IMG/VR virus record: IMGVR_UViG_3300035698_012571 | Span: 1 to 20,127 of that record | Length of the DNA: 20,127 nucleotides | Strand: one strand, 5' to 3' | DNA from: a virus | Shown here: piece by piece, positions 8,443 through 16,613 of the stretch | How the letters are laid out: each line of letters starts with the position of its first letter | How positions within the stretch are numbered: the first letter of the stretch is position 1 | Made by a program: the position numbers and the translations under genes | Notes under the pieces: model-generated | What the model saw: the letters and a program-made list of their open reading frames with translations, nothing else | Told to the model about the DNA's origin: nothing | Databases searched by the model: none

Positions 8443-8467
8443 CGGGGGAGAGTCTTTCCCTCCCCCG
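8443..8467 (-). terminator. Strong hairpin between capsid and downstream gene
   Basis: Minus-strand RNA here folds into a perfect 8-bp GC-rich stem (CGGGGGAG / CTCCCCCG) around a 9-base loop. It lies 21 bases beyond the capsid gene stop and upstream of the 207-aa gene. No U-tract follows directly, so it is more likely a partial terminator, an RNase barrier or an mRNA stabiliser that keeps capsid expression above that of downstream genes than a full terminator. Confidence 0.5.
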
Positions 8468-8487
8468 GAATTTCTACTTATTTTTCC

Positions 8488-9648
8488 TTATACGTAGTTA
8501 CCAAAACCCTCAAGCATGGCATCAGGATCGTCAGCATCGTAGCCATTTGGTTTCTGTTCGGATACCGGAGCCTTGTAAACACAACCCCATGTATCGTTGA
8601 TAATACCCGTCTGGTACGGAAGCAGATAACCCAGTGAGTACCCGTAACCAGTCTTCGTGTTATCCGTGATTTTCAGAGGTGGATCTTTCATTGAGCCGCC
8701 GTCTTTCCCGGTCATTGGCATCCATGTGTACGTTTTTGCACCAAAGCACAAAGCGGAGTGGATAGGGCCAAAGTTAGCCCGCTTGTTCTCGTTACCAATA
8801 TCCTCAGTGTAAGGAGCATCATCAATAACAAACGTGAAACCGGCATACCGGAAAGTGGTATGTTCTTCCAGTCCCTTGATAGCCGTCTGCAGCCCACCAG
8901 CGATAGCCGCAGTCAAGCGTCCACTATCGTCATCCATAAGCAGGTCAGTCCAGAACGCCTCGGAACACACACATATCCATGTACCACCGATCTTCCTTGC
9001 ACCAGCAAGTCCAAGCCTTACACCAATGCGGCGCATATCAGCCCAGTTAGCACGTTCGCTTCCATCCATAAGATCGAAGTTGCCAACGTCATTGACGTAA
9101 TACTTCGCAGCCGACAGGAACGTGAAGCTCTCGTCGTAGAGAGTAACTGTTGCTTCAGCGCTCTGGTCAAATGCTGTAGACGCAATATTGTGAGTTGTAT
9201 CCCATACACCAGGAGTAAACCGACCAACAACAAAACGGTTCTGCACAAACTCATGCAAACGACGCTTGAGAGCAAAAGGCAGATCGTCTCTTGCCCACTC
9301 ATCAAGATTGATCCATGAGGTCATTTTTGCGACCTTGGATATGTCGATGTATTCCTGCAAGAATTCAATCGGCAGTTTAACCTGTGCGGTGTTTATGTGC
9401 GCGCCGGAATTGGGATCACTACCCGTACCACTCGGAGAAGGCATTGTCTGAGGACGCCTTGCCCTTCCTTTGCGGGTGAACTTGCTCCACTGCCCATCGT
9501 AGGTACGAAGCGGATCAACTCTCCCCCATTTCTTATTTGTGAGTATCGTTTCCCAGTCTCGACGTTCCAAAAGACGCTTGTTGAGATATTCTTCAACTAG
9601 AGCCTTACCATCATCTTGATTCAATATACTTGTAAGGTTTAATGCCAC
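8488..9648 (-). CDS. Major capsid protein, N4-gp56-like
   Basis: This 386-aa protein has the length and operon position (portal, scaffold, MCP, adaptor) of an HK97-fold major capsid protein; the sequence style resembles the N4-gp56 capsid family. Residues 1-35 form a helical N-arm (SILNQDDGK, LVEEYLNKRLLERRDW). Residues about 40-100 carry an extended basic loop (KFTRKGRARRPQTMPS) typical of the E-loop region. From 125 on comes the helical P/A-domain core (KRRLHEFVQNRFVV, MRRIGVRLGLAGARKI, FWTDLLMDDDSG). The start is GTG (9646-9648), chosen because GGAGG sits eight bases upstream. There is no signal peptide. Its N-arm motif recurs in two other small proteins of this operon (17158-17250 and 18318-18560). 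Capsid identity is inferred from context plus pattern. Confidence 0.78.
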   Translation of the reverse strand: MALNLTSILNQDDGKALVEEYLNKRLLERRDWETILTNKKWGRVDPLRTYDGQWSKFTRKGRARRPQTMPSPSGTGSDPNSGAHINTAQVKLPIEFLQEYIDISKVAKMTSWINLDEWARDDLPFALKRRLHEFVQNRFVVGRFTPGVWDTTHNIASTAFDQSAEATVTLYDESFTFLSAAKYYVNDVGNFDLMDGSERANWADMRRIGVRLGLAGARKIGGTWICVCSEAFWTDLLMDDDSGRLTAAIAGGLQTAIKGLEEHTTFRYAGFTFVIDDAPYTEDIGNENKRANFGPIHSALCFGAKTYTWMPMTGKDGGSMKDPPLKITDNTKTGYGYSLGYLLPYQTGIINDTWGCVYKAPVSEQKPNGYDADDPDAMLEGFGNYV

Positions 9649-9665
9649 TTTTTTATCCTCCGCGA

Positions 9666-10763
9666 TTAAGCGGACATTTCTTTAAGTTCTCCTAGAACTG
9701 TGTCCGCGTTCCGCTCTTTTTTCGAGTTTGTAGAATGCGACGAAGAACTACTTTCGAGAGAATCAGAAAGATTTAACTTTTTCTCCAATTCTGCGATTTG
9801 AGCCTTAGCCGCGTTAAGTTCAGAATCACTACCAGCGGTTACAGTTGGATTGAAAGACTCACGAAACATTTTTGCTTGCGTGTAGGGGTGAGCAACAAAA
9901 GTCGCTAATTCAGCACCCTCAAGAATACCCGGCTCGACAATTTGTCCGTTTTCAACTTTACCAATGAGCTTGGTTGTCCATTCGGTAAAGGCTTGCGCCT
10001 CGGGCTTAGTAGGATCAAGCAAATCTGCGAAGTCCTTTTTAACCTCAACAACTTCCTTGCCATACGCATTTTGGAAGTCTTGAGCGGTCTTCTGGTCATT
10101 TGCATATTTTTCCTGCTCTGCCTTAGTTTCGGAATTTTCACGCGCAATAACTCTCGGCAGGTAATTATTCGCCTGCTCAAGTATATCAGCACTCACCTCT
10201 CCAAATCCGCCAACCTCGGCCTTTTCAATGACCTTGTTTATGTCGGCAGAAGATAGATCTTTTGTGATTGCATCTCTTGCGGCTGATTCCAAATGTCGAT
10301 CTTCGTCGAGTTGACCCTTTATCAGATACTCAAAACACGAATCCGGTGACGGTTGATCCGCCGCTGGAGGCTTGGCCGATTCCTCTGCGTCTTTCAACGC
10401 TTGGGCTTTCTCGGCTTCATACTTTACAATGGCTTCCTCTTTCTCTTTGAGGTCAATCCTCATTTTTGCCATAGCATCGTCGGTTTTCTTCTGATCCTCA
10501 GACTTCTCGGGTTCAGGGACTATTTCCTTTTCAGGCTCCTTCTCAGGTTCCTTCTCGTCCTCTGGCTTCTGATCCTTGTCGTCGGACTGCTGGTCGTCCT
10601 TTTTGTCTTCTTCTTTCACAGCTTCTTTTTCGACAGGGGTATCGTCGGCTTCCTCGTCGTCCTTGACGGGACGCCCCTCGTTTACTTCCTCACCCATTCC
10701 GGCAAGTTTTTCTTCGAGTTCGTCTGCGGTTAGGTCTTTCTTCTCTTCTTCTTTGTCTTTCAT
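9666..10763 (-). CDS. Capsid scaffold protein
   Basis: This 365-aa protein is very acidic and largely helical. Residues 1-95 are low-complexity Glu/Lys/Asp sequence with EKEPEKEP-type repeats. Residues 95-140 form a predicted coiled coil (MRIDLKEKEEAIVKYEAEKA), the middle is helical, and near the C-terminus comes a second coiled coil (AAKAQIAELEKKLNLS), a Ser-rich linker and a short positively charged end (KKERNADTVLGELKEM). This is the usual build of phage scaffolds, whose C-terminal helix contacts the capsid protein and whose bulk is expelled or degraded before packaging. It sits 17 bases upstream of the capsid gene, the canonical position. GGAAGG precedes the ATG. No Ser-His-Asp maturation protease signature is seen. 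Confidence 0.72.
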   Translation of the reverse strand: MKDKEEEKKDLTADELEEKLAGMGEEVNEGRPVKDDEEADDTPVEKEAVKEEDKKDDQQSDDKDQKPEDEKEPEKEPEKEIVPEPEKSEDQKKTDDAMAKMRIDLKEKEEAIVKYEAEKAQALKDAEESAKPPAADQPSPDSCFEYLIKGQLDEDRHLESAARDAITKDLSSADINKVIEKAEVGGFGEVSADILEQANNYLPRVIARENSETKAEQEKYANDQKTAQDFQNAYGKEVVEVKKDFADLLDPTKPEAQAFTEWTTKLIGKVENGQIVEPGILEGAELATFVAHPYTQAKMFRESFNPTVTAGSDSELNAAKAQIAELEKKLNLSDSLESSSSSHSTNSKKERNADTVLGELKEMSA

Positions 10764-10839
10764 AACTGTTACCTTCCACGCAATTAAGGCTTGCGGAGCC
10801 TATAGTCACGGCTTCTACGGACGCCGGGCCCGTTGTCTT

Positions 10840-11142
10840 TTACGTCTCCGTTTCTGTCCAATCGTATTCGGCATCTTCTTCCTCGTCTTTGTCGCTTTTC
10901 TCCAGTACGGGAAGTGCTTGAAATCCACTTATACAGGCAAGCCAGCCGTCCTTAAATCCTTCGGGAACATCATTATGAAGTATCTGAGTCAACATCTGCG
11001 CGATAAGATGTTTCTTGATCTTAGGCCATTGACTGACAATAAAAGACTGTAGATGCTCACGCTCGGCAGGAATGAACTCCGGTGCTTCAAGCACAAGCCT
11101 AAATTTCTTGACCTTATTCGGTTTTCTTAGCCAATTCAGCAT
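10840..11142 (-). CDS. Small portal-associated hypothetical protein
   Basis: This 100-aa protein is not recognised. It starts within the end of the portal gene (29-base overlap, +1 frame) with AGGAA just upstream, so its translation is probably coupled to portal. The N-terminal half is basic (LNWLRKPNKVKKFRLVL), the middle is helical with aromatic residues (FIVSQWPKIKKHLIAQMLTQ), and the C-terminus is strongly acidic (KSDKDEEEDAEYDWTETET). The position between portal and scaffold suggests a small morphogenesis or internal head protein. The charge pattern would suit a protein that bridges scaffold or DNA, but that is inference. Confidence 0.6.
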   Translation of the reverse strand: MLNWLRKPNKVKKFRLVLEAPEFIPAEREHLQSFIVSQWPKIKKHLIAQMLTQILHNDVPEGFKDGWLACISGFQALPVLEKSDKDEEEDAEYDWTETET

Positions 11143-13057
11143 TTTTGTCTTCCTTATTTTGCGTCTCCATTTTTTCTATGTCTTCTGAGTTCTCAACAGC
11201 AAGTTTCTGTATTTCTTCAATTTCCTTATCTCGCTCCTGTCCAGACACTCCAAGCTGTTTAACAGCCTTCAAAACCTCGTTAATCAAAACATACATAGGC
11301 GGCTCGGCATTAACTCCAGGCTCTTTAGGATTCTGCAACATGATATCTGCCAAGAGCGGATCGTGCCGCGTCATTACATAATCAAGAGTCTCGTACAGAT
11401 TCATCGGAGTTTCGCCCTTAAACTGAGCTGCAAAGGCAACGGCTTCCATATCACGGTTGAACTGTAATTCAGGATTAAGATGCTTCTGAGAAGTAGCAGG
11501 CATAATCATGTAATCGTAGTCGTAAACTTCCATAGGCGCAAAACCCTGTAGTTTACCGTTATGGATCATCGGGAGCTTTACCTTTAACTCTTTCAATTCA
11601 GACCACAGCATAGCGAAGTGTTCTATATCGGGATCATTCACCCTATCGACACTCGCGGAAGACAACATAGCTCTCTGAGCATCTTCTGACTTCTGCTGAG
11701 TAGCGGTTTTCTCAAGTTTCCGACTGGAAGATACCGCCGCGCTGTAAAGAGAGTTTCCTGCACCTGACCGCTGAGAGGCTTCTCGCTTCTCGGCATCAAT
11801 ATCAAAGTCTATCTGTCCGGGCTGTACCCACATCGCAGCCGGAGTTATTCCTTTCGGAAGTTTCTTACCTGGCGCCGGCGCAATATTCTGTTCATTGTCA
11901 ACACTTGATCCATCATCCTGATACATGGGATTCGTTGAGTAATCAGAAAAGATAAGTTTCTTTTTCTTGAGTTTTGTAGCCGTGATATGGTTGTCAATAT
12001 TCTTATGGCCTAGTCCACGAACATCATACCAGTCAAGCGACCTGTTCTCGAAACGATACTGAATACCAAACCAAGATTTCTTGACCTGAATAGTTTTGGT
12101 GGTCTTAGGCTCTCTGGTTTCTTCTTGAGTTTTTTGCCGCTCGTTAATTATTTCGTCAAGTGTCAGAGGAACTTCTTTAGCCTTTGTCCAAGGCATAACC
12201 TTTGTCGCAAATTTAGGAACGTCGGGACAGACATAGGATACACAGGCATCACCCTCTTTTACCTTTTCATTCCCGCTCTGTTTTACGTCCCATGCAGTCG
12301 CATAATGGAAAGTCTCGTAGAAAACAATAGTCTGGTGAGCATAGTCGGAAACATTGATACCGATTATCTTCTGCTTGATCTTGAGGATGTTTTCTTCGTC
12401 GTGATCGCTCTCATTGGAATATGAATCTCCATCACCCTGAGACTTCAACTCGTTAAGGATTTCTTTAGTATGTTTCCACCCGCTATCTTTCTCCTTATCT
12501 TTGACCTCACGCGGACTGAGCCGGATAATAAAAGCCATTCTCTCTGCCTTCTGAGACGCAGGCACTTTGGTATCCATAGGAACAATACAGTCTTTAGGGT
12601 CAACAGGCTCAGTATTCGGTACTAATCCCCAAAGCGGATCTTCTCGCCGCGTTATCTTAGCGACTGAAAAACCTCGTAGATTCTTGGTGTCAAGCAATAC
12701 ATCCTTCTTGAGCCTGATCCGGTCTATACACCTCAGAAATGAATCAAAACCCTGTTGAGCTGCCATTACTATCTCTGGAGGTACACCATCAGTAACAGGA
12801 GTAAACTTTGCCAAGAGCGGCGTATTGAGCATCATCGAAAGCTCTTGATCCGTCCGCTCACTAACAACGTCGTCAAGGATATTGACAACAGGATTCGGCG
12901 CGCCCTTATAAGGCTTGTTCTTCTTCCCGCGCTTGCCCATGCGATACTCAACAAAAGTATCGTCGCGTCTGTTCCAGATAGCGCGGGCTTCTATATCGTC
13001 AAATATCTCTTGAAGATACGGACATACCGCAGAATCGCCTTTGCCTTCATTTTCCAT
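11114..13057 (-). CDS. Portal protein
   Basis: Starting at 13057, the protein is 647 aa, in the size range of podoviral portals. It sits between TerL and scaffold/capsid, the expected location. The N-terminal region (FDDIEARAIWNRRDDTFVEYRMGKRG..) and a long alternating alpha/beta middle with 'NPVVNILDDVVSERTDQEL' fit a portal wing/clip. A helix-rich later section (FDIDAEKREASQRSGAGN, SSRKLEKTATQQKSEDA) fits the stem and crown, and the last 60 residues form a coiled coil (GQERDKEIEEIQKLAVEN). The ring forms the DNA channel, docks TerL and nucleates head assembly. An in-frame ATG at 13150 exists, but it lies inside the upstream gene; AAGGA before 13057 favours the later start. The first 18 nucleotides are identical to those of terL. 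Confidence 0.68.
   Translation of the reverse strand: MENEGKGDSAVCPYLQEIFDDIEARAIWNRRDDTFVEYRMGKRGKKNKPYKGAPNPVVNILDDVVSERTDQELSMMLNTPLLAKFTPVTDGVPPEIVMAAQQGFDSFLRCIDRIRLKKDVLLDTKNLRGFSVAKITRREDPLWGLVPNTEPVDPKDCIVPMDTKVPASQKAERMAFIIRLSPREVKDKEKDSGWKHTKEILNELKSQGDGDSYSNESDHDEENILKIKQKIIGINVSDYAHQTIVFYETFHYATAWDVKQSGNEKVKEGDACVSYVCPDVPKFATKVMPWTKAKEVPLTLDEIINERQKTQEETREPKTTKTIQVKKSWFGIQYRFENRSLDWYDVRGLGHKNIDNHITATKLKKKKLIFSDYSTNPMYQDDGSSVDNEQNIAPAPGKKLPKGITPAAMWVQPGQIDFDIDAEKREASQRSGAGNSLYSAAVSSSRKLEKTATQQKSEDAQRAMLSSASVDRVNDPDIEHFAMLWSELKELKVKLPMIHNGKLQGFAPMEVYDYDYMIMPATSQKHLNPELQFNRDMEAVAFAAQFKGETPMNLYETLDYVMTRHDPLLADIMLQNPKEPGVNAEPPMYVLINEVLKAVKQLGVSGQERDKEIEEIQKLAVENSEDIEKMETQNKEDKNAELAKKTE
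13040..13057 (-). repeat. 18-bp direct repeat, copy at portal start
   Basis: The first six codons (ATGGAAAATGAAGGCAAA, MENEGK) are identical to the first six codons of terL at 15722-15739. The sequences diverge immediately on both sides. Confidence 0.9.
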
Positions 13058-13073
13058 AGGTTCCTTTGTAAGA

Positions 13074-13904
13074 TTACTCGTAAGTACCCATGTTCTTCCA
13101 GTCGAGAGTGACAGTACCAGACGGATGATTTGTATTTGCACCGCTGTCATTGGCCGCAGGTACAGCCCAGTTCCAATAAACTGCTATTGCGGTAGACGTA
13201 CCGTCATAAATAGTTCCAACGGTTGCTATCGCGCCCTGTGCACTAAGAACAAGATTCGTACCGCTGACAGTATCCATACTGATATTAGCGATCATATCTG
13301 CACCAGTAGCAGAAATAGTCCCGTCATTATCGGTATTGGTAACTGAGCCAACTGCAACATTATACAAATCAGATGAAGAAGCATTGAAGTTAGTTGAGGT
13401 CATAGTGCAAACCATGTCAGCGGTTCCACCTTCAAGAACTATATGCCCCTCTGGAAACGTGTAAAGCAACTGCGCATTTTCAAATGCTCCGTCAGCTATA
13501 ACTGAGGCAGTTCCTTTAAGCGTTAGAATCGACCTGTGACTTATGCCATTTCCATACTCTGCAACAGAGGTCACATTGGTCGTGTTGATCGTACCAACAT
13601 CAGACGAACAGAGCGGAGGTGATGCAACAGTCGTTGAACTTGTAATTTCTTTAACGGTGATAACCCCATTGGTGTCGATAGTTGCTCCGCCGCTCATGGC
13701 AAATTCTGACCATGTGCCATCAGCCTGAAAAATCATCATGTATCCGGCTGTACCCTGTTCGTGTTTATCAATGTAGGTCTGGATACGATTTGCTCCCCAA
13801 CAATCCTCTGAGCTATTCTGCCACGCACCAGGACCACCTGCTAAACCGATCATTACCGAAACCATGAGAGCGAACACTACTGATATACCCAACATTTTCC
13901 TCAT
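13074..13904 (-). CDS. Exported beta-rich protein between TerL and portal
   Basis: This 276-aa protein has a Sec signal peptide (MRKMLGISVVFALMVSVMIG-LA|GGPG). The mature part begins AWQNSSEDCWGANRIQTYID. It then becomes almost entirely short Thr/Ser/Asn-rich strands (TWSEFAMSGGATIDTNGVIT, ILTLKGTASVIADGAFENA) and ends with 'VYWNWAVPAAND' and GTVTLDWKNMG, suggesting a beta sandwich or fibre-like decoration. I do not recognise the family. It follows the terminator, so it is the first gene of the portal-capsid-tail transcription segment, and AAGG lies eight to ten bases before the ATG. Its place inside the packaging/head module suggests a virion-linked role, yet the leader predicts export. It may be a capsid decoration protein or a secreted effector expressed late. 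Confidence 0.58.
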   Translation of the reverse strand: MRKMLGISVVFALMVSVMIGLAGGPGAWQNSSEDCWGANRIQTYIDKHEQGTAGYMMIFQADGTWSEFAMSGGATIDTNGVITVKEITSSTTVASPPLCSSDVGTINTTNVTSVAEYGNGISHRSILTLKGTASVIADGAFENAQLLYTFPEGHIVLEGGTADMVCTMTSTNFNASSSDLYNVAVGSVTNTDNDGTISATGADMIANISMDTVSGTNLVLSAQGAIATVGTIYDGTSTAIAVYWNWAVPAANDSGANTNHPSGTVTLDWKNMGTYE

Positions 13905-13939
13905 CCTACTACCTTCTGTTTTTGTTGCATTTCAAAAAT

Positions 13940-13975
13940 AAAAAAAGAGCAAGAAGTTTTTTAGGCTTCTTGCTC
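13940..13975 (-). terminator. Intrinsic terminator downstream of the terminase segment
   Basis: On the minus strand a perfect 10-bp stem (GAGCAAGAAG / CTTCTTGCTC) with a 9-base loop is followed by seven consecutive T, then ATTTTT. This is a strong Rho-independent terminator for leftward transcripts coming from TerL and the 53-aa gene. On the plus strand there is no T-tract after the stem, so it is one-directional. It divides the late unit into a packaging segment and a portal/head/tail segment. Confidence 0.85.
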
Positions 13976-14002
13976 CGGCGTAACTTGCTGAGAGCTAATT
14001 AT

Positions 14003-14164
14003 TTATGTTAGTTTTGTCTTACTCAATTCCGTCTTCTCTATGTGTATTTCCTTGTCTCGTTTCTTTATGAGTAGACGACCGTAAGGCATTGCTAGAAAGT
14101 CCTTTATGACATTTTCAAGCTCCCAAAAATGTTTGTTATTTTTCGCTTCATGCTCTTTATTCAT
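14003..14164 (-). CDS. 53-aa hypothetical protein downstream of TerL
   Basis: This short ORF begins MNKEHEAKNNKHFWELENVI and ends KTELSKTKLT. It is polar, helical and Lys/Glu-rich, with an aromatic HFWELENVIKDFLAMPYGRL core that looks protein-like rather than random. It starts 27 bases after the TerL stop and ends 27 bases before the terminator, so it fits as the last gene of the segment. The ribosome site is weak. No family is recognised. Confidence 0.5.
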   Translation of the reverse strand: MNKEHEAKNNKHFWELENVIKDFLAMPYGRLLIKKRDKEIHIEKTELSKTKLT

Positions 14165-14191
14165 AGCAAATAAATTACCCGTTTGTCAAGT

Positions 14192-15739
14192 TTAATCCCA
14201 TTCCTCACCGAAAACTGAGTCATCTTCGTTATTATCCATACCCTCTTTAACCTTCTTAAAATACTCTGCCGGTATCCCTGTTTTGACTGTCCCTCTGGCA
14301 ATATCCTCAATGGTAGGCATGGATTCCATACCGGCAACAAGGCCGACAATGGTTTCTAATCTGTCCGGGGATGCTTCTTTTCTTTTCTCCTTGGCCTGTC
14401 GCTTTGGTTCCAACCGAAACTTATTATCTTCTGTATTTTTCATCACATATCTGCGGAGGCGCATTTGTTTCAGCAATTTCTCATCTTTTGGGAGAATGAG
14501 CAGAGAATCATGCAGGGCCTGCTTGAACGCCCAGTAATCCTCGGTTGCCTTATCAGCGAATTGGGTCTTATCCATAGGATTCTGATTAGAGTTTACCCGG
14601 TTGATCGTATAGGACTTCTTCTTCATTTCCGTTATGATCCCGGCTCCCATACCGCCGTTATCGCCGTAAATCTGTTGAGAATTAAGCTCAAACTGCTTGA
14701 AAAGACGGATATAAGCATCTGCCTCGTCGGAAGGTGCAACGTGGCCGCTCCGGTTCCAACCGACAATAGGATGGATATAATTGCCATTCCGCACCCCAAA
14801 AGTCAATTCATCACCGCCACCTGAGAAATCACACCATGCCCGCTTACTCTTGCCGATATGTGGTCTATTCTGGCTCATAGCATCTTGCGCTGCGCGTATA
14901 TCTGCATCCGTAAAAACCTGATATGTGCCGGACCGGAAGAATCCAGCGTATAAATTTGATACGATAAACGGATGATCGCGCCCCAGTCGGTTAATCAATG
15001 CCATTTTACGCTTGTATGTTATTGGATCTTCGTACAAATGCGGGCATTGTTCCCAAGGAATAGCGAATTTATAGTATTTCCCCTGCCATTCGTAACCAGT
15101 TACCCAGTCTTCGGACATACAGGCATCGTGAAAGTTTCCAGAATCGTCGCCTGTTGTGGAGATATAAAGCTCAACAGCAGGATTACAGCGTTCGCCAGCA
15201 TCAAAAATAGTCTGTTTAATGGATTTTGCTTCATCGAAAATAGTCATTAGCGGGCAAAACCGCTCTACATCGTCCTTATCAGGGTAAAGTTTGGAGTGAT
15301 ACCCCTCAAACCGCTCACCTTCCTTGGTAACGCGGCAAATGATCTTAGACCCTGGCAATACCCCGTCCACGCTTGGAAGCTCTACAGTAGTGCCGTAGGT
15401 ACGCCATTTCTTCTTATTGGCAATGAGCTTTAAGACCGGCCAAAGTTGCTCTCCAAGCTGATCCTCAGAAGAACTCGTAATAACACACATACCGCCGGGA
15501 AAACCAACCGCCCATGCAGAAGCCAGTACAGGTACGAAATAACCACTTTTCCCGGCTTCATTGCACGTTCTAATTGCGACCTGTGCCCCGTAATTCCAAC
15601 AGGCAGACCATCCTGCATACTGCCAGTCGTAAGGCTGTATTGCCATAAACTCGCGCCAAGTAGCTACAGGACTGTTGTAATCCCGAAACAGAGCCGGTGG
15701 CAAGTCCTTCCGAGTAGCTATTTTGCCTTCATTTTCCAT
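14192..15739 (-). CDS. terL: Terminase large subunit (packaging ATPase-nuclease)
   Basis: This 515-aa protein has all the landmarks of TerL, the motor that pumps DNA through the portal and cuts the concatemer. The ATPase half shows an atypical Walker A, RTCNEAGKS at 57-65, Walker B LMTIFDE at 164-170 with Asp169/Glu170, and the coupling motif YISTTGD at 192-198. The nuclease half has WCDFSGGGDE at 302-311 (Asp304, Asp310), IYGDNGGMGAG at 358-366 (Asp360) and SPDRLE at 457-462 (Asp459), the acidic cluster of the RNase H-like fold. The start directly abuts the stop of the upstream gene, with AAAGGA ahead. The length is normal and the gene looks intact. Confidence 0.9.
   Translation of the reverse strand: MENEGKIATRKDLPPALFRDYNSPVATWREFMAIQPYDWQYAGWSACWNYGAQVAIRTCNEAGKSGYFVPVLASAWAVGFPGGMCVITSSSEDQLGEQLWPVLKLIANKKKWRTYGTTVELPSVDGVLPGSKIICRVTKEGERFEGYHSKLYPDKDDVERFCPLMTIFDEAKSIKQTIFDAGERCNPAVELYISTTGDDSGNFHDACMSEDWVTGYEWQGKYYKFAIPWEQCPHLYEDPITYKRKMALINRLGRDHPFIVSNLYAGFFRSGTYQVFTDADIRAAQDAMSQNRPHIGKSKRAWCDFSGGGDELTFGVRNGNYIHPIVGWNRSGHVAPSDEADAYIRLFKQFELNSQQIYGDNGGMGAGIITEMKKKSYTINRVNSNQNPMDKTQFADKATEDYWAFKQALHDSLLILPKDEKLLKQMRLRRYVMKNTEDNKFRLEPKRQAKEKRKEASPDRLETIVGLVAGMESMPTIEDIARGTVKTGIPAEYFKKVKEGMDNNEDDSVFGEEWD
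15722..15739 (-). repeat. 18-bp direct repeat, copy at terL start
   Basis: These six codons (MENEGK) are identical to the first six codons of the portal gene at 13040-13057. The flanking ribosome sites and following codons differ. Confidence 0.9.
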
Positions 15740-16078
15740 TTATTTCAGTCCTTTTGTCGAATCCGGCTCCTTATCCTCTGCCAATTTGTCCCAGTCCTTG
15801 TATCCTTCGGTTGCGTCGATAATCTCCTGAATATGTTTCTTGTGCTTCTCCATAGCCGGATGAATGATCTTGCCGCCCATATCACTCCAAATCTTCTTTG
15901 AAGCTCCATGAACAAGGCAAAGCGTCAACCCCGCTTTGGCAAGGTGGTCGGTGAAATCGTGATTATCTCTAATCAACTTCTCGCACATTGCCTGCAATTC
16001 CTTCTTATTCGGGACTTTAACCTGTTTCTGCCCCTTACCGCCGGGGAAAGATACTCTGTTGTCGTTGTTAATAACCAT
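15740..16078 (-). CDS. Hypothetical protein immediately upstream of TerL
   Basis: This 112-aa protein is helical and charged, and not recognised. It has a basic N-terminal part (FPGGKGQKQVKVPNKKELQA) and a hydrophobic core (DFTDHLAKAGLTLCLVHGAS), followed by HPAMEKHKKHIQEIIDATEG. The gene overlaps the upstream 73-aa gene by 11 bases, with GGAGG close before the ATG, and its stop abuts the TerL start, so the three are likely co-translated. A terminase accessory is possible from position, but nothing in the sequence proves it. Confidence 0.6.
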   Translation of the reverse strand: MVINNDNRVSFPGGKGQKQVKVPNKKELQAMCEKLIRDNHDFTDHLAKAGLTLCLVHGASKKIWSDMGGKIIHPAMEKHKKHIQEIIDATEGYKDWDKLAEDKEPDSTKGLK

Positions 16079-16289
16079 GAGCCTCCATTACGATTCGGGC
16101 AAGTGCGTCTCTTGCCGCGCTGTAGTTGTTCTCAAATCTCGGGTTAGATGGTAAAAATATCTCGTAAATCCACTTGTCTATCTCTGGCCGAACCGTAATC
16201 GTGTGCTTCCGGTCAATTCTCCGTAATTGGTCAGCAGAAACCGACGGTTTCCTACTTGGACTAGCTCCCCTTGTTTCATTTTCGGACAT
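16068..16289 (-). CDS. Small basic protein, possibly ribbon-helix-helix-like
   Basis: This 73-aa protein has a flexible polar N-terminus (MSENETRGASPSRKPSVSAD). It then shows RKHTITVRPEIDKWIYEIF, a strand-then-helix pattern like that of ribbon-helix-helix DNA-binding proteins, and a second helix SAARDALARIVMEAHG. RHH proteins in phages act as small regulators. The match is by eye and modest; the spacing between the two helices is longer than usual. AGAGGG lies about five bases before the ATG, and the stop overlaps the next gene start. Confidence 0.55.
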   Translation of the reverse strand: MSENETRGASPSRKPSVSADQLRRIDRKHTITVRPEIDKWIYEIFLPSNPRFENNYSAARDALARIVMEAHGY

Positions 16290-16368
16290 TTAAGCCCTCT
16301 TTGTTTGATTTGATGAAGCTGTAGCTTTCAGAAACCATCGGTCAGAATTTACCTCTTTTTTTGCCAGG

Positions 16369-16611
16369 CTATATCTGGGAAACGAATACCGCCGCTGAAC
16401 GCAGATGCTTGATAGCCTCTGCCCGGTTCTTATTGCTCTTTTCCTCGGCGTGTTTTTCAAGAAAGTTCGCCATTCCGCGAATCTCCTTGACCATTTCCGT
16501 CTCTGCAACCTCAACAGACGCCGCCTTTTCCTCGGCGGGATCAAGTATAGGCTTTTTGGTCACCGGCTCCTTGGTTGCTGGCTCCGCTGCATTATCTGGT
16601 GTTCTGTCCAT
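16369..16611 (-). CDS. 80-aa acidic helical hypothetical protein
   Basis: This protein has a Pro/Glu-rich N-terminal linker (AAEPATKEPVTKKPILDPAE) followed by a helical region (TEMVKEIRGMANFLEKHAEE, then NRAEAIKHLRSAAVFVSQ). It begins two bases after the GroES-like gene stop, with AGGAGG inside the end of that gene, pointing to coupled translation. A basic overlapping frame covers part of the same DNA but is less protein-like. No family is recognised; co-expression with the co-chaperonin is the only functional hint. Confidence 0.55.
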   Translation of the reverse strand: MDRTPDNAAEPATKEPVTKKPILDPAEEKAASVEVAETEMVKEIRGMANFLEKHAEEKSNKNRAEAIKHLRSAAVFVSQI

Positions 16612-16613
16612 GA

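Noticed and set aside
10353-10733. 126-aa plus-strand hydrophobic ORF opposite scaffold
   Set aside because: Phe/Leu-rich antisense of the Glu/Lys-rich scaffold gene; no ribosome site and against the direction of all neighbours.
13058-13150. Upstream ATG giving a 31-residue longer portal
   Set aside because: It would lie inside the preceding exported-protein gene and lacks a ribosome site, while AAGGA precedes the ATG at 13057.
14161-14349. 62-aa minus-strand ORF at the end of terL
   Set aside because: Out of frame within the conserved TerL C-terminal region; no ribosome site.
16290-16368. 20-aa ORF in the gap before the 73-aa gene
   Set aside because: Poor spacing to AGAGGT and no recognisable composition; too short to support.
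16290-16544. 84-aa basic ORF overlapping the 80-aa gene after GroES
   Set aside because: It has an Arg-rich composition typical of an antisense or out-of-frame shadow of an acidic helical gene. The overlapping 80-aa frame starts with AGGAGG two bases after GroES.
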